DNA from: Oceanitalea sp047302425
GTDB taxonomy: Bacteria > Actinomycetota > Actinomycetes > Actinomycetales > Actinomycetaceae
Assembly: GCF_047302425.1 (NCBI RefSeq)
Contig: NZ_CP154855.1
Span: 620,001 to 684,000, forward strand
Direction: 5' to 3'
Length of the DNA: 64,000 nucleotides
Shown: positions 43,628-51,805 of the stretch, piece by piece
How the letters are laid out: every line of letters begins with the position of its first letter
Numbering within the stretch: the stretch's first letter is position 1
Notes under the pieces: model-generated
Databases searched by the model: none
What the model was told of the DNA's origin: nothing
Seen by the model: the letters and a program-made list of their open reading frames with translations, nothing else
Program-made: the position numbers and the translations under genes

Positions 43628-46477
43628 GTGACCGACCTCGCCAGCGACCAGCGCACCGACCTCGTCGACTCCCTGCGCCGGGCCGTCGACGGCGAGGTGC
43701 ACGACGACTCCCTCCACCGCGGGCTGTACTCCACCGACGCGTCGAACTACCGGGTGGTCCCCGACGTCGTCGTCATGCCGCGCGACGTCGACGACGCCCG
43801 TGCCGCCCTCGACACCGCGCGGCGCCTCGGCGTCCCGGTCACCACCCGCGGCGGCGGCACCTCGATCGCCGGCAACTCCATCGGCCCGGGCGTCGTCATC
43901 GACTTCTCCCGCCACGTCAACCGCATCCTCGAGCTCGACCCCGAGGCGCGCACCGCGCGCTTGGAGCCCGGCGTCGTCATGTCCGACCTCCAGCGCGCCG
44001 CCAAGCCGCACGGCCTGCGCTTCGGCCCGGACCCCTCGACCCAGAACCGCGCCACCTTCGGCGGCATGATCGGCAACAACGCCTGCGGCCCGCACGCCGT
44101 GGCCTACGGCCGCACTGCGGACAACGTCTCGAGCCTCGACGTCGTCGACGGCACCGGCCGCTCCTTCACCGCCGGGCGCGGCAGCCTCGACGCCGTCCCG
44201 GGCCTCGACGCGCTCGTCCGGGCCAACCTCGCGAGCATCCGCACCGAGCTCGGCCGCTTCAAGCGGCAGGTCTCCGGCTACAGCCTCGAGCACCTGCTGC
44301 CCGAGAACGGCGCCGACCTCGCCAAGATGCTCGTCGGCACCGAGGGCACCCTCGTCACCGTCCTCGGCGCCACCGTCGACCTCGTTCCGCTGCCCAGCGC
44401 GCCGGTCCTCGTGGCCCTCGGCTACCCCGACATGGCCTCCGCGGCGGACGCGGTGCCCGCGCTGCTCGCCCACGGGCCGCTCGCCGTCGAGGGCATCGAC
44501 GCGCGGCTCGTCGACATCGTCCGGCAGCACCACGGCCCACAGGCGGTCCCCGAGCTGCCCCGGGGTGCCGGCTGGCTCCTCGTCGAGGTCGGTGGGCAGG
44601 ACGCCGACGACGCCCTCGAGCGGGCTCGCCGCCTCGCCGCGGACGGCGGGACCGACGCCGTCGCCGTCGTCCCGGCCGGCCCGCAGGCCGACGCGCTGTG
44701 GCGCATCCGTGCCGACGGCGCGGGCCTGGGCGGGCGCACCCCGTCCGGGGCGCAGGGGTGGCCGGGCTGGGAGGACGCCGCCGTCCCGCCGGAGAAGCTC
44801 GGCGCCTACCTGCGCGACTTCGAGGCGCTCATGGCCGACCACGGCGTCGACGGCCTCCTCTACGGGCACTTCGGCGACGGCTGCATGCACGTGCGCATCG
44901 ACCTGCCGCTCGAGACGCCGGCCGGCATCAAGCCGTCCCGCGACTTCCTCGTCGCCTCCGCCGAGCTCGTCACCTCCTACGGCGGCTCGCTGTCCGGTGA
45001 GCACGGGGACGGGCGCGCGCGCAGCGAGCTGCTCCCGCTCATGTACAGCGAGGGCGTCATCGACCTCTTCGGGCAGGTCAAGACCCTCTTCGACCCCGCC
45101 GAGCACCTCAACCCCGGCGTCCTCGTGCGCCCGCGCCCGCTCGACGCGGACCTGCGCCGCCCGCACGCCCGGCCGCTGCTGCCCGTGGCCGGCGGCTTCA
45201 CCTTCCACGAGGACGGTGGGGACATGAGCCGCGCCGTCCACCGCTGCACCGGTGTGGGCAAGTGCCGCGCGGACACCTCCGCCGCCGGTGGCTTCATGTG
45301 CCCGTCCTACCGGGCCACGCGCGAGGAGAAGGACGTCACGCGCGGGCGTGCCCGCATACTCCAGGAGCTCGCCAACGGCTCCCTCGTCACCGACGTGCGC
45401 AGCCCCGCCGTCCACGAGTCCCTCGACCTGTGCCTCTCGTGCAAGGCCTGCTCGAGCGACTGCCCGGCCGGGGTCGACATGGCGCGCTACAAGTCCGAGG
45501 TGCTCCACCGCAGCTACCGGCGCCGGCTGCGCCCGGTCAACCACTACGCCCTGGGCTGGCTGCCGCGCTGGGCCGGGCTCGTCACCCGCGTGCCCGCCGT
45601 GGCGCGCCTGGTCAACGCCGTCCTCGGGGTGCGCCCGGTGGCCAAGGCCGTCATGCGCGCCGGCGGCATGGACACCCGGCGCCAGATGGTGAGCTTCGCG
45701 ACCGAGCGCTTCTCCCGCTGGGTGCGGCGGCAGGACCGGTCCGGCAGCAGCGGGCGCCGCGTGCTGCTGTGGGCCGACTCCTTCTCCGAGACGCTCGACG
45801 GCGCCGGGGCGCGGGCCATGGTGCGCGTGCTGCGGGACGCCGGCTACGAGGTCGTCGTCCCCGAGGAGCAGGCCTGCTGTGGCCTCACCTGGATCTCCAC
45901 CGGCCAGCTCGACGGCGCCCGCCGCCAGCTCGAGCGCACGATGGCGGTCCTCGCGCCCTTCGCCGCCAACGGCGTGCCGATCGTCGGCGTCGAGCCCTCG
46001 TGCACCGGCGTGCTGCGCGACGACCTCCTCGACCTCTTCCCCGAGGACCCCCGCGCCCGGATGATCGCCGAGAGCACCCACACCCTGGCCGAGCTCCTCA
46101 CCGCCCCCGCGCCGCTCGGCCCCGGTGATGACTGGCAGCCGCCGTCCCTCGAGGGCGTCGAGGTCGTGGCCCAGCCGCACTGCCACCACCACTCGGTCAT
46201 GGGCTGGGAGGCCGACGCCGCGATCCTCGCGCGCGCCGGCGCGCAGGTCACCCGGCTCGCCGGCTGCTGCGGGCTGGCGGGGAACTTCGGCATGGAGAGG
46301 GGCCACTACGACGTCTCGGTCCAGGTCGCCGAGAACGCCCTGCTGCCGGCGCTGCGGGAGGCGGGCCCCGAGGCGGTCTACCTCGCCGACGGCTACTCCT
46401 GCCGGACGCAGGCCAGCCAGCTCGCGGGCCGGCAGGGCATCCACCTCGCCCAGCTCCTCGCCGGGGAGCGGCGCTGA
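43628..46477 (+). CDS. FAD- and Fe-S-binding D-2-hydroxyacid (D-lactate/glycolate) dehydrogenase
   Basis: This is a large GlcD-GlcF-type fusion of 949 residues. The N-terminal FAD-binding domain has TTRGGGTSIAGNSIGPG (about residues 73-89) and the FAD-oxidase C part has HFGDGCMHVRIDLP. The middle carries cysteine clusters for 4Fe-4S centres (CTGVGKC; CLSCKACSSDCP near 602-613), and the C-terminal CCG-type domain has CCGLAGNFGMERGHYDVS. It should oxidise D-lactate or glycolate and pass electrons to quinone. GTG 43628 has both GGAGG and a -10-like CAGGAT just upstream. It follows the propionate operon and could use a different promoter. Confidence 0.9.
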   Translation: MTDLASDQRTDLVDSLRRAVDGEVHDDSLHRGLYSTDASNYRVVPDVVVMPRDVDDARAALDTARRLGVPVTTRGGGTSIAGNSIGPGVVIDFSRHVNRILELDPEARTARLEPGVVMSDLQRAAKPHGLRFGPDPSTQNRATFGGMIGNNACGPHAVAYGRTADNVSSLDVVDGTGRSFTAGRGSLDAVPGLDALVRANLASIRTELGRFKRQVSGYSLEHLLPENGADLAKMLVGTEGTLVTVLGATVDLVPLPSAPVLVALGYPDMASAADAVPALLAHGPLAVEGIDARLVDIVRQHHGPQAVPELPRGAGWLLVEVGGQDADDALERARRLAADGGTDAVAVVPAGPQADALWRIRADGAGLGGRTPSGAQGWPGWEDAAVPPEKLGAYLRDFEALMADHGVDGLLYGHFGDGCMHVRIDLPLETPAGIKPSRDFLVASAELVTSYGGSLSGEHGDGRARSELLPLMYSEGVIDLFGQVKTLFDPAEHLNPGVLVRPRPLDADLRRPHARPLLPVAGGFTFHEDGGDMSRAVHRCTGVGKCRADTSAAGGFMCPSYRATREEKDVTRGRARILQELANGSLVTDVRSPAVHESLDLCLSCKACSSDCPAGVDMARYKSEVLHRSYRRRLRPVNHYALGWLPRWAGLVTRVPAVARLVNAVLGVRPVAKAVMRAGGMDTRRQMVSFATERFSRWVRRQDRSGSSGRRVLLWADSFSETLDGAGARAMVRVLRDAGYEVVVPEEQACCGLTWISTGQLDGARRQLERTMAVLAPFAANGVPIVGVEPSCTGVLRDDLLDLFPEDPRARMIAESTHTLAELLTAPAPLGPGDDWQPPSLEGVEVVAQPHCHHHSVMGWEADAAILARAGAQVTRLAGCCGLAGNFGMERGHYDVSVQVAENALLPALREAGPEAVYLADGYSCRTQASQLAGRQGIHLAQLLAGERR

Positions 46478-46572
46478 GAACCGTCCTTTAGGTGGGCCCC
46501 AGGGTCCTGGACGGGACCGCGTGGCATGAGAGGATGTCTGCGGTCCACACGGTGCGAGAGTTCAGGTCGAGT

Positions 46573-47628
46573 ATGCCGCTGTTCGAGTTCGAGGCCGGCC
46601 AGCTGATCCCGGCCCAGGTCGGTCATGCCGTCACCGGGCCTGTCGAGCCCGAGGTCCTCGACGCGGTGCGCGCCCAGGTCCTCGAGATGCTGCGGCTGCC
46701 CGTCTTCCCCGTCACCTGGCAGGACGACGACGGCGCCCCGCGCCTCACCGCCATGGACCCGGCCGGCCACGTCGTCAGCGTCGAGGTCCTCGAGCGCCTC
46801 GACGCCCGCGCCCTCGTCGCCGCCCTCGGGCGGGCCGGCCGCTCGGGGGAGCGCGGGTGGATCGACGTCGCCCGCAGCTACCCGAACGGCGTTGGCGCCT
46901 TCCGGCGCGACTGGAACGCCTTCCGCGAGTCGCAGCCGGTGGGCACCGTCGTCGCCGCGCGGGTGCACGTCGTCGCCGCGCAGATCGACGACGACGCCCG
47001 CCAGGCGCTCGACGCGCTCGCCGGCGCCGGGGTGGTCGTCCACGAGCTCGCCGTCCGGGCAATGTCGAGCGGGCGGCTCTTCCTCGACGTCAACGAGGTG
47101 AGCGTGCCCGTCGCGCCGCTGCCCTGGCTGCTGCCCGGCCGCACGGTCGCCGCCCTGGAGCAGCCGGCCGCGCCCGAGGCCCTCGAGGAGGCCCAGCGGC
47201 CGCTGCCCTCGCGGCGCAGCCGCCGCCGCCACGCCACGGCGGAGCCGGCGCCCGCCGCGCCCTCGCCGCAGGAGGCGGCGCAGCAGCCGGCGGATGCGCC
47301 GCTGGAGGACCTGGTCGGCATCGGCCAGATGCTCGGCGACCAGGCACCCCTCGTCTGGGTGCTCGGCGAGCACAGCGCGGAGGCGACCCTGCAGCCCGAC
47401 GGGTGGATCGTCGTCGACGGCCGCCCCTTCGCGGCTCCGGAGGCCGCGACCGGTGCCGTCGCCGGGGCGGACGCCGCCCCGCAGGCCTGGGACGGCTGGC
47501 GCTTCGGTGCCGAGGGCCCCAGCCTGCGCGAGGCGCGCGAGGAGCTGTACGCGCACCGGGAGCGGGCGCGCCGCCGGGCCGAGGGGCCCGGGCTCAGGCG
47601 GCGGCGTAGGCGCGCAGCCAGCGAGTGA
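46573..47628 (+). CDS. Uncharacterised protein with RAMA-like (modified-DNA reader) C-terminus
   Basis: This protein has 351 residues and no enzyme motif I can name. Residues 1-175 form a compact domain with MPLFEFEAGQLIPAQ, VFPVTWQDDD, VSVEVLERLDARALV and FRRDWNAFRE, somewhat like nuclease-type folds. A charged, Pro/Ala-rich linker (about 200-245, RRSRRRHATAEPAPAAPSP without its end) leads to a C-terminal domain (LVWVLGEHSAEATLQPDG, then WDGWRFGAEG) resembling the RAMA module of restriction systems that may read modified DNA. No methylase or restriction genes are nearby. ATG 46573 is preferred to ATG 46534. Its last 35 bases overlap the convergent hydrolase gene. Confidence 0.6.
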   Translation: MPLFEFEAGQLIPAQVGHAVTGPVEPEVLDAVRAQVLEMLRLPVFPVTWQDDDGAPRLTAMDPAGHVVSVEVLERLDARALVAALGRAGRSGERGWIDVARSYPNGVGAFRRDWNAFRESQPVGTVVAARVHVVAAQIDDDARQALDALAGAGVVVHELAVRAMSSGRLFLDVNEVSVPVAPLPWLLPGRTVAALEQPAAPEALEEAQRPLPSRRSRRRHATAEPAPAAPSPQEAAQQPADAPLEDLVGIGQMLGDQAPLVWVLGEHSAEATLQPDGWIVVDGRPFAAPEAATGAVAGADAAPQAWDGWRFGAEGPSLREAREELYAHRERARRRAEGPGLRRRRRRAASE

Positions 47629-48760
47629 GCTCGCGGTAGGCCTCGTCGCGGACGGCCTTCGGGGAGAGCAGGACGTCATGGACGGCGTCGCGTACCCGGG
47701 CCACGGTGACGAGCGGTCCCAGGCCGAGCGCGCGGCGGGCGGTGAGCTCGGCGTCGATGACGGTGTCGGCGCTGCGCATCTGCTCCGACCACCGGGTGGC
47801 GAACAGCGACTTGTCCGACACGAGCACGAGCACCGGACAGGTGATGTCGAGGCCGGCGGCCACCTGGGTGTGGCCGGCGAGGACGGCGGCCAGCCAGCCC
47901 GGCCGGATCGGGGCGCTGGGGTCCGTGCGCCACGCGGGCTCGATGGGCCAGCCGGTGTGGGCGGGGTCCGTCAGCTCCTCGGGGCTGAGCTCGGGCAGCG
48001 CGTCGTCGCCCTCCGCGTCCCCGGCGCGCCCGGCGAGGATGCGGCTGTAGAAGCCGAGGTCCCGCAGCGGCAGGGCCGCCGTGGGCTGGTAGCGGGCGAG
48101 GGTCTCGATGACCGGCTGGCCCAGGGTGCGCAGGATCCACGAGCCCTGCAGCTCGAGCCACGGGGCGTTGAGGACGAGGGCGCGCAGGGCGCCGGGGTGC
48201 CGGTGGGCCCACAGCGCGGCGGTGAGGCCGCCGGTCGAGTGGCCCATGAGCACGACGTCGCCGAGGTCGGGGTGCTCGGCGCGAATGAGATCGCGGGCCG
48301 CGTGGATCTCCTCGTCGTAGGTCGACAGCGACTCGACGTAGCCGCGCAGCTGCCCGGGCCGCAGGCTGCGGCCGTAGCGGCGCAGGTCGAGGGCGTAGAA
48401 CGCGGCACCCACCTCGGCGCAGCGGCGGGCGAGCTCGCGCTGGTGGAAGTAGTCGTTCCAGCCGTGCAGGTGGAGCATGACGAAGCGCGGCGGCGTGGGC
48501 GCCGGTCCCTCGGGGTCGTCCTCCGGCCGGTAGCGCACGACCGTCGCGACGACCGGGCCGTCCTCGTCGGGCAGCAGCTCGACCGTGCGGGCGGTGAAGC
48601 CGTCCCCGAGGACGTCCGGGCCCCAGTGGTCCACCGGCGCGACCGGCAGGTCCGCCAGGGCGGCGTCGGGGTCGTAGACGTCCTCCTCCGGGCCGGGCTC
48701 GGCAACGGGGGCGGCGTCGGCGTCCTCGCGCGGGGCGCGCAGGAAGGGGATGCTGGGCAC
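47594..48760 (-). CDS. Alpha/beta hydrolase, lysophospholipase/monoacylglycerol lipase-like
   Basis: This protein has 388 residues. The oxyanion region is HLHGWNDYF, the nucleophile elbow GHSTGG, and the probable acid and histidine are near LVLVSDKSLF and DAVHDVLLS. This layout resembles lysophospholipase-type hydrolases acting on lipids or esters; the substrate is not known. No ATG is available in frame near the N-terminus; GTG 48760 is the best start, with only a weak GGGCAG upstream, and starting methionine choice is uncertain. The C-terminus overlaps the convergent RAMA-like gene by 35 bp. Confidence 0.78.
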   Translation of the reverse strand: MPSIPFLRAPREDADAAPVAEPGPEEDVYDPDAALADLPVAPVDHWGPDVLGDGFTARTVELLPDEDGPVVATVVRYRPEDDPEGPAPTPPRFVMLHLHGWNDYFHQRELARRCAEVGAAFYALDLRRYGRSLRPGQLRGYVESLSTYDEEIHAARDLIRAEHPDLGDVVLMGHSTGGLTAALWAHRHPGALRALVLNAPWLELQGSWILRTLGQPVIETLARYQPTAALPLRDLGFYSRILAGRAGDAEGDDALPELSPEELTDPAHTGWPIEPAWRTDPSAPIRPGWLAAVLAGHTQVAAGLDITCPVLVLVSDKSLFATRWSEQMRSADTVIDAELTARRALGLGPLVTVARVRDAVHDVLLSPKAVRDEAYRELTRWLRAYAAA

Positions 48761-48798
48761 CTGCCCATGGTCGCCCGGACGGGCGCCCGGTGCACGTG

Positions 48799-50007
48799 TC
48801 AGGACCGGGCGACCTGCCTGAGGAAGCCGCCGAGGTGGCGGGTCACCTGCTCGTGCTCGATGAGGAAGCCGTCGTGGCCGTACGGGGAGCGCAGGTAGCG
48901 CACGGGCCCCGACCCGGGGATGCCGGCCGCGACCCGCTCGGACTCGTGGGGCAGGAACAGGCGGTCGGAGTCGACGGCGATGACGAGCGTGTCCGCCGTG
49001 ACCTCCGCGAGGGCCGCCTCGACCCCGCCACGGTCCCGGCCGACGTCGTGGGTGAGCATCGAGCGGGTGAGGGCCAGGTAGCTGTTGGCGTCGAAGCGGG
49101 CGGCGAGCTTGGTCCCGTGGTGGTCGAGGTAGGACTGGACGGCGAAGCGGCCGCCGAGCATCGGGTCCTCCGCGTGCTGGTGGAGGCGACCGAAACGGCT
49201 CTCCAGCTCCTCGGCGCTGCGGTAGGTCGTGTGCGCGATGCGCCGGGCGAGGGCGAGGCCGGCGTGCGGGCCCTGCCCGGGCGGGGCGTCGTAGTAGTCG
49301 CCTCCCCGGAAGTTCGGGTCGAGCTCGATCGCGGCGATCTGCGCGTGCGCCCACGCGATCTGGTCCGCCGTCGTCTGCGCACCGGAGGCGATGACGGCGG
49401 CCGAGCGGACGCGGTCGGGGACGCTGACCGCCCACTCGAGCACGCGGTGCCCGCCCATGGAGGCGCCGACGACGTGCGCCCACTGCCCGATGCCCAGCCG
49501 GTCGCTCAGCTCGACCTCCGCCGCGACCTGGTCGCGGACGGTGATGCTGGGGAAGCGGCTGCCCCACGGGGTGCCGTCCGGGGCGGGGGAGGCGGGGCCG
49601 GTGGAGCCCTGGCAGCCGCCGAGGGCGTTGACGGCGACGACGAACCACCGGTCGGTGTCGATCGCCCGGCCCGGGCCGACGACGGCCGACCACCAACCGG
49701 GGCTCGGGTGCCCGGGGCCCGCCGGGCCGGTGACGTGCGTGTCCCCGGTGAGGGCGTGGCAGACGAGCACGGCGTTGTCGCGCGCGGCGTTGAGCTCGCC
49801 CCAGGTCTGGTAGGCGAGGGTCACCGCGGGCAGGCGCCCGCCGGCCTCGAGGTGGAGGGCGCCGATGTCGAGGAAGCGGCGCTGCCCGGCGCCGTGCTCG
49901 GGGCGCCACGCGCCGGTCGCGGGCAGGGCGCCGGCCTCCAGGCGCGCCCGCGCGCGGTGGGCGGCGTGCTGGCCGCCCACCGCGCGCTGACAGCTCTCGG
50001 GGGACAC
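48799..50007 (-). CDS. metX: Homoserine O-acetyltransferase
   Basis: MetX, 402 residues, acetylates homoserine for methionine synthesis. It is an alpha/beta-hydrolase-fold enzyme: nucleophile serine in VGASMGG, the aspartate in VIAVDSDRLF and the histidine in YGHDGFLIEH. The N-terminal substrate region has TLAYQTWGELN. The start GTG 50007 is 4 nt after the metY stop, so both are on one message. The N-terminus extends some 30 residues before the conserved fold, so a later start remains possible. Confidence 0.92.
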   Translation of the reverse strand: MSPESCQRAVGGQHAAHRARARLEAGALPATGAWRPEHGAGQRRFLDIGALHLEAGGRLPAVTLAYQTWGELNAARDNAVLVCHALTGDTHVTGPAGPGHPSPGWWSAVVGPGRAIDTDRWFVVAVNALGGCQGSTGPASPAPDGTPWGSRFPSITVRDQVAAEVELSDRLGIGQWAHVVGASMGGHRVLEWAVSVPDRVRSAAVIASGAQTTADQIAWAHAQIAAIELDPNFRGGDYYDAPPGQGPHAGLALARRIAHTTYRSAEELESRFGRLHQHAEDPMLGGRFAVQSYLDHHGTKLAARFDANSYLALTRSMLTHDVGRDRGGVEAALAEVTADTLVIAVDSDRLFLPHESERVAAGIPGSGPVRYLRSPYGHDGFLIEHEQVTRHLGGFLRQVARS

Positions 50008-50011
50008 GGCG

Positions 50012-51337
50012 CTACTCGCCCGCCACCGCCGCGGTGGCCTGGGAGACGGCCGCGGCGGCGCGCAGCCCGGTGCGCAGGTCGGCGAGGATGTCGTCGATGT
50101 GCTCGAGGCCGACGGCGAGGCGCACCAGGCCCGGGCCGACGCCCGCGGCGGTGAGGGCCGCCTCGTCGAGCTGGGAGTGGGTCGTGGACGCCGGGTGGAT
50201 GACGAGGGAGCGGACGTCGCCGATGTTGGCGACGTTGGAGTGCAGCTCGAGGGCGTCGACGAAGGCGATGCCTGCCTCGTAGCCACCGGCCAGCTCGAAG
50301 GTGATGACCGCGCCGGCGCCCTTGGGGGCGTAGTGGCGGGCGCGCTCGTACCAGGGGGAGGAGGGCAGCCCGGCGTAGCCGACGCGCGTCACCTGGTCCT
50401 CCTGCTCGAGGAACTCGGCCACCCGCTGGGCGTTGGCCACGTGCCGCTCCATGCGCAGCGAGAGCGTCTCGATGCCCTGGGCGATGAGGAAGGCGTTGAA
50501 GGGGGAGACGGAGGCGCCGATGTCGCGGAGCAGCTGCACGCGGGCCTTGAGGATGAAGGCGGGGGCGCCGAGGTCCTTGAAGACGAGCCCGTTGTAGCTG
50601 GGGTCCGGGGTGTTGTAGTTCGGGAACTTCTGCGGGTCCGCCGACCAGTCGAAGCGGCCGCCGTCGACGATGACGCCCGCGATCGAGGTGCCGTGCCCGC
50701 CGAGGTACTTCGTCGCCGAGTGGACGACGACGTCCGCGCCGTGCTCGAGCGGCCGGATGAGGTAGGGCGTGGCGACGGTGTTGTCGACGACGAGCGGCAC
50801 GCCGTTCTCGTGCGCGATGGTGGCGACGGTCTCGATGTCGAGGACGTCCTGCTTGGGGTTGGGGATCGTCTCGGCGAAGAAGAGCTTGGTGTTCGGCTGC
50901 ACGGCGTCGCGCCAGGCCTGGGCGTCGTCGGGGTCGGTGACGAACGTCGTCGTGATCCCCAGCTTCGGCAGCGTGTGGCGCAGGAGGTTGTAGGTGCCGC
51001 CGTAGAGGCTGGGGCTGGCGACGACGTGGTCACCGGCCTCGGCGATGTTGAGGATCGCGAAAGTCTCCGCGGCCTGCCCGGAGGCGACGAGCAGGGCGCC
51101 GACGCCACCCTCGAGCGCGGCGATGCGGTTCTCCACCGCCTCCTGCGTCGGGTTGGTGATGCGCGTGTAGATCGGGCCGAGCTCGGCGAGCGCGAAGCGC
51201 TTGGCGGCCTGGTCGGCGCTGTCGAAGACGAAGGAGGTCGTCTGGTAGATGGGCAGGGCCCGCGCGCCGGTGGCGGGGTCGGCCTGCTGGCCGGCGTGGA
51301 TCTGCTTGGTCTCGAAGGACCAGGTGGACTCGGTCAT
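50012..51337 (-). CDS. metY: O-acetylhomoserine aminocarboxypropyltransferase
   Basis: MetY, 441 residues, makes homocysteine from O-acetylhomoserine and sulfide with pyridoxal phosphate. The PLP lysine is in HSATKYLGGHG (about residues 205-215), and ETIPNPKQDVLDIE precedes it. It is the first gene of metY-metX; its product works directly after MetX. The leader of about 150 nt upstream holds short open frames that could form an attenuator. Confidence 0.94.
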   Translation of the reverse strand: MTESTWSFETKQIHAGQQADPATGARALPIYQTTSFVFDSADQAAKRFALAELGPIYTRITNPTQEAVENRIAALEGGVGALLVASGQAAETFAILNIAEAGDHVVASPSLYGGTYNLLRHTLPKLGITTTFVTDPDDAQAWRDAVQPNTKLFFAETIPNPKQDVLDIETVATIAHENGVPLVVDNTVATPYLIRPLEHGADVVVHSATKYLGGHGTSIAGVIVDGGRFDWSADPQKFPNYNTPDPSYNGLVFKDLGAPAFILKARVQLLRDIGASVSPFNAFLIAQGIETLSLRMERHVANAQRVAEFLEQEDQVTRVGYAGLPSSPWYERARHYAPKGAGAVITFELAGGYEAGIAFVDALELHSNVANIGDVRSLVIHPASTTHSQLDEAALTAAGVGPGLVRLAVGLEHIDDILADLRTGLRAAAAVSQATAAVAGE

Positions 51338-51386
51338 GTCACTTCTCCAGGGTCAGAGGGAGCGGGGGCGAGCCGGCTCCCTGCCG

Positions 51387-51490
51387 TCACGCCGTCCCGC
51401 GGAGGGGGCGGGGGCGCACGGCGGGCCTGGCGCCGACGTCGGCGGGCATGGCAGCGGTGCGCAGCGTCACGTGCACATTCGTCGGCTCAT
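51387..51490 (-). promoter_or_regulatory. Candidate leader peptide region of metYX
   Basis: Two overlapping short frames lie between 51490 and 51387 on the metY strand. One is MSRRMCT (ATG 51490, stop at 51467), and the other begins VHVTLRTAAMPADVGARP (GTG 51476, stop at 51387). Actinobacterial sulfur-assimilation genes often have leader peptides with RRxHVxLxR-like or cysteine-bearing sequences. Neither frame has a convincing ribosome binding site, so a structural leader with no peptide is also possible. Confidence 0.35.
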
Positions 51491-51805
51491 GACGGCGAGC
51501 CTAGGAACGCCGTCCGGCGCTGAGAAGACGCGTCTCGCGCAACGGACCCGCCCCCGGTGCGCTGTCCACCACGTGGACGCCTCTGGACGTCAGCCGGATT
51601 GTCCGGTTCCTCGCCTGGACGACTCCCTCCCTCCGGAAGGTCCGGCTGTCGGCGGACAGGGCGGGTGCCTCGAAATGACAACGGTGTTACTCATGTGACT
51701 GCTGTGACTGGTGTTTTCTTCTGAGGTTTGACGCGCTAGCGTGGTCCCGGCGCCGTACCCGGTGCTGCGTGTGAAGGCCGCCTCAGGGGCGGCGAAGGAG
51801 GAGCT
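51491..51805. other. Intergenic region between the metYX leader and the NlpC/P60 gene
   Basis: These 315 bases hold no convincing gene. They contain a 10-bp palindrome (AGACGCGTCT, 51526-51535), a triple 9-bp repeat (51686-51712), a -10-like TAGCGT (51737-51742), and a leader of about 60 nt ending in AAGGAGGA before GTG 51806. Confidence 0.6.
51686..51712 (+). promoter_or_regulatory. Triple 9-bp direct repeat, MtrA-like site
   Basis: GTTACTCAT (51686-51694), GTGACTGCT (51695-51703) and GTGACTGGT (51704-51712) are adjacent copies of GTKACTSNT. They end 24 nt before a -10-like TAGCGT, so they overlap the -35 area of the NlpC/P60 gene. MtrA, the conserved actinobacterial response regulator, binds repeated GTnAC motifs and controls cell-wall hydrolases, so it is the leading candidate. 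Confidence 0.5.

Noticed and set aside
41159..46444. Very long open frame of 1761 codons on the minus strand
   Set aside because: It runs antisense to prpB, prpC and the FAD/Fe-S gene, whose proteins are clearly recognised. High GC at third positions opens such antisense frames. Its protein is low-complexity Val/Gly/Glu/Arg with no domain.
51338..51500. SAM riboswitch upstream of metY
   Set aside because: GTCATGAG near 51494-51487 on the minus strand recalls the start of SAM-IV, but I could not find the following conserved GGCAACC-type stems. A covariance-model search would decide.
51536..51805. c-di-AMP (ydaO) riboswitch before the NlpC/P60 gene
   Set aside because: Such elements often precede actinobacterial cell-wall hydrolases, but the conserved core sequences are not visible here.
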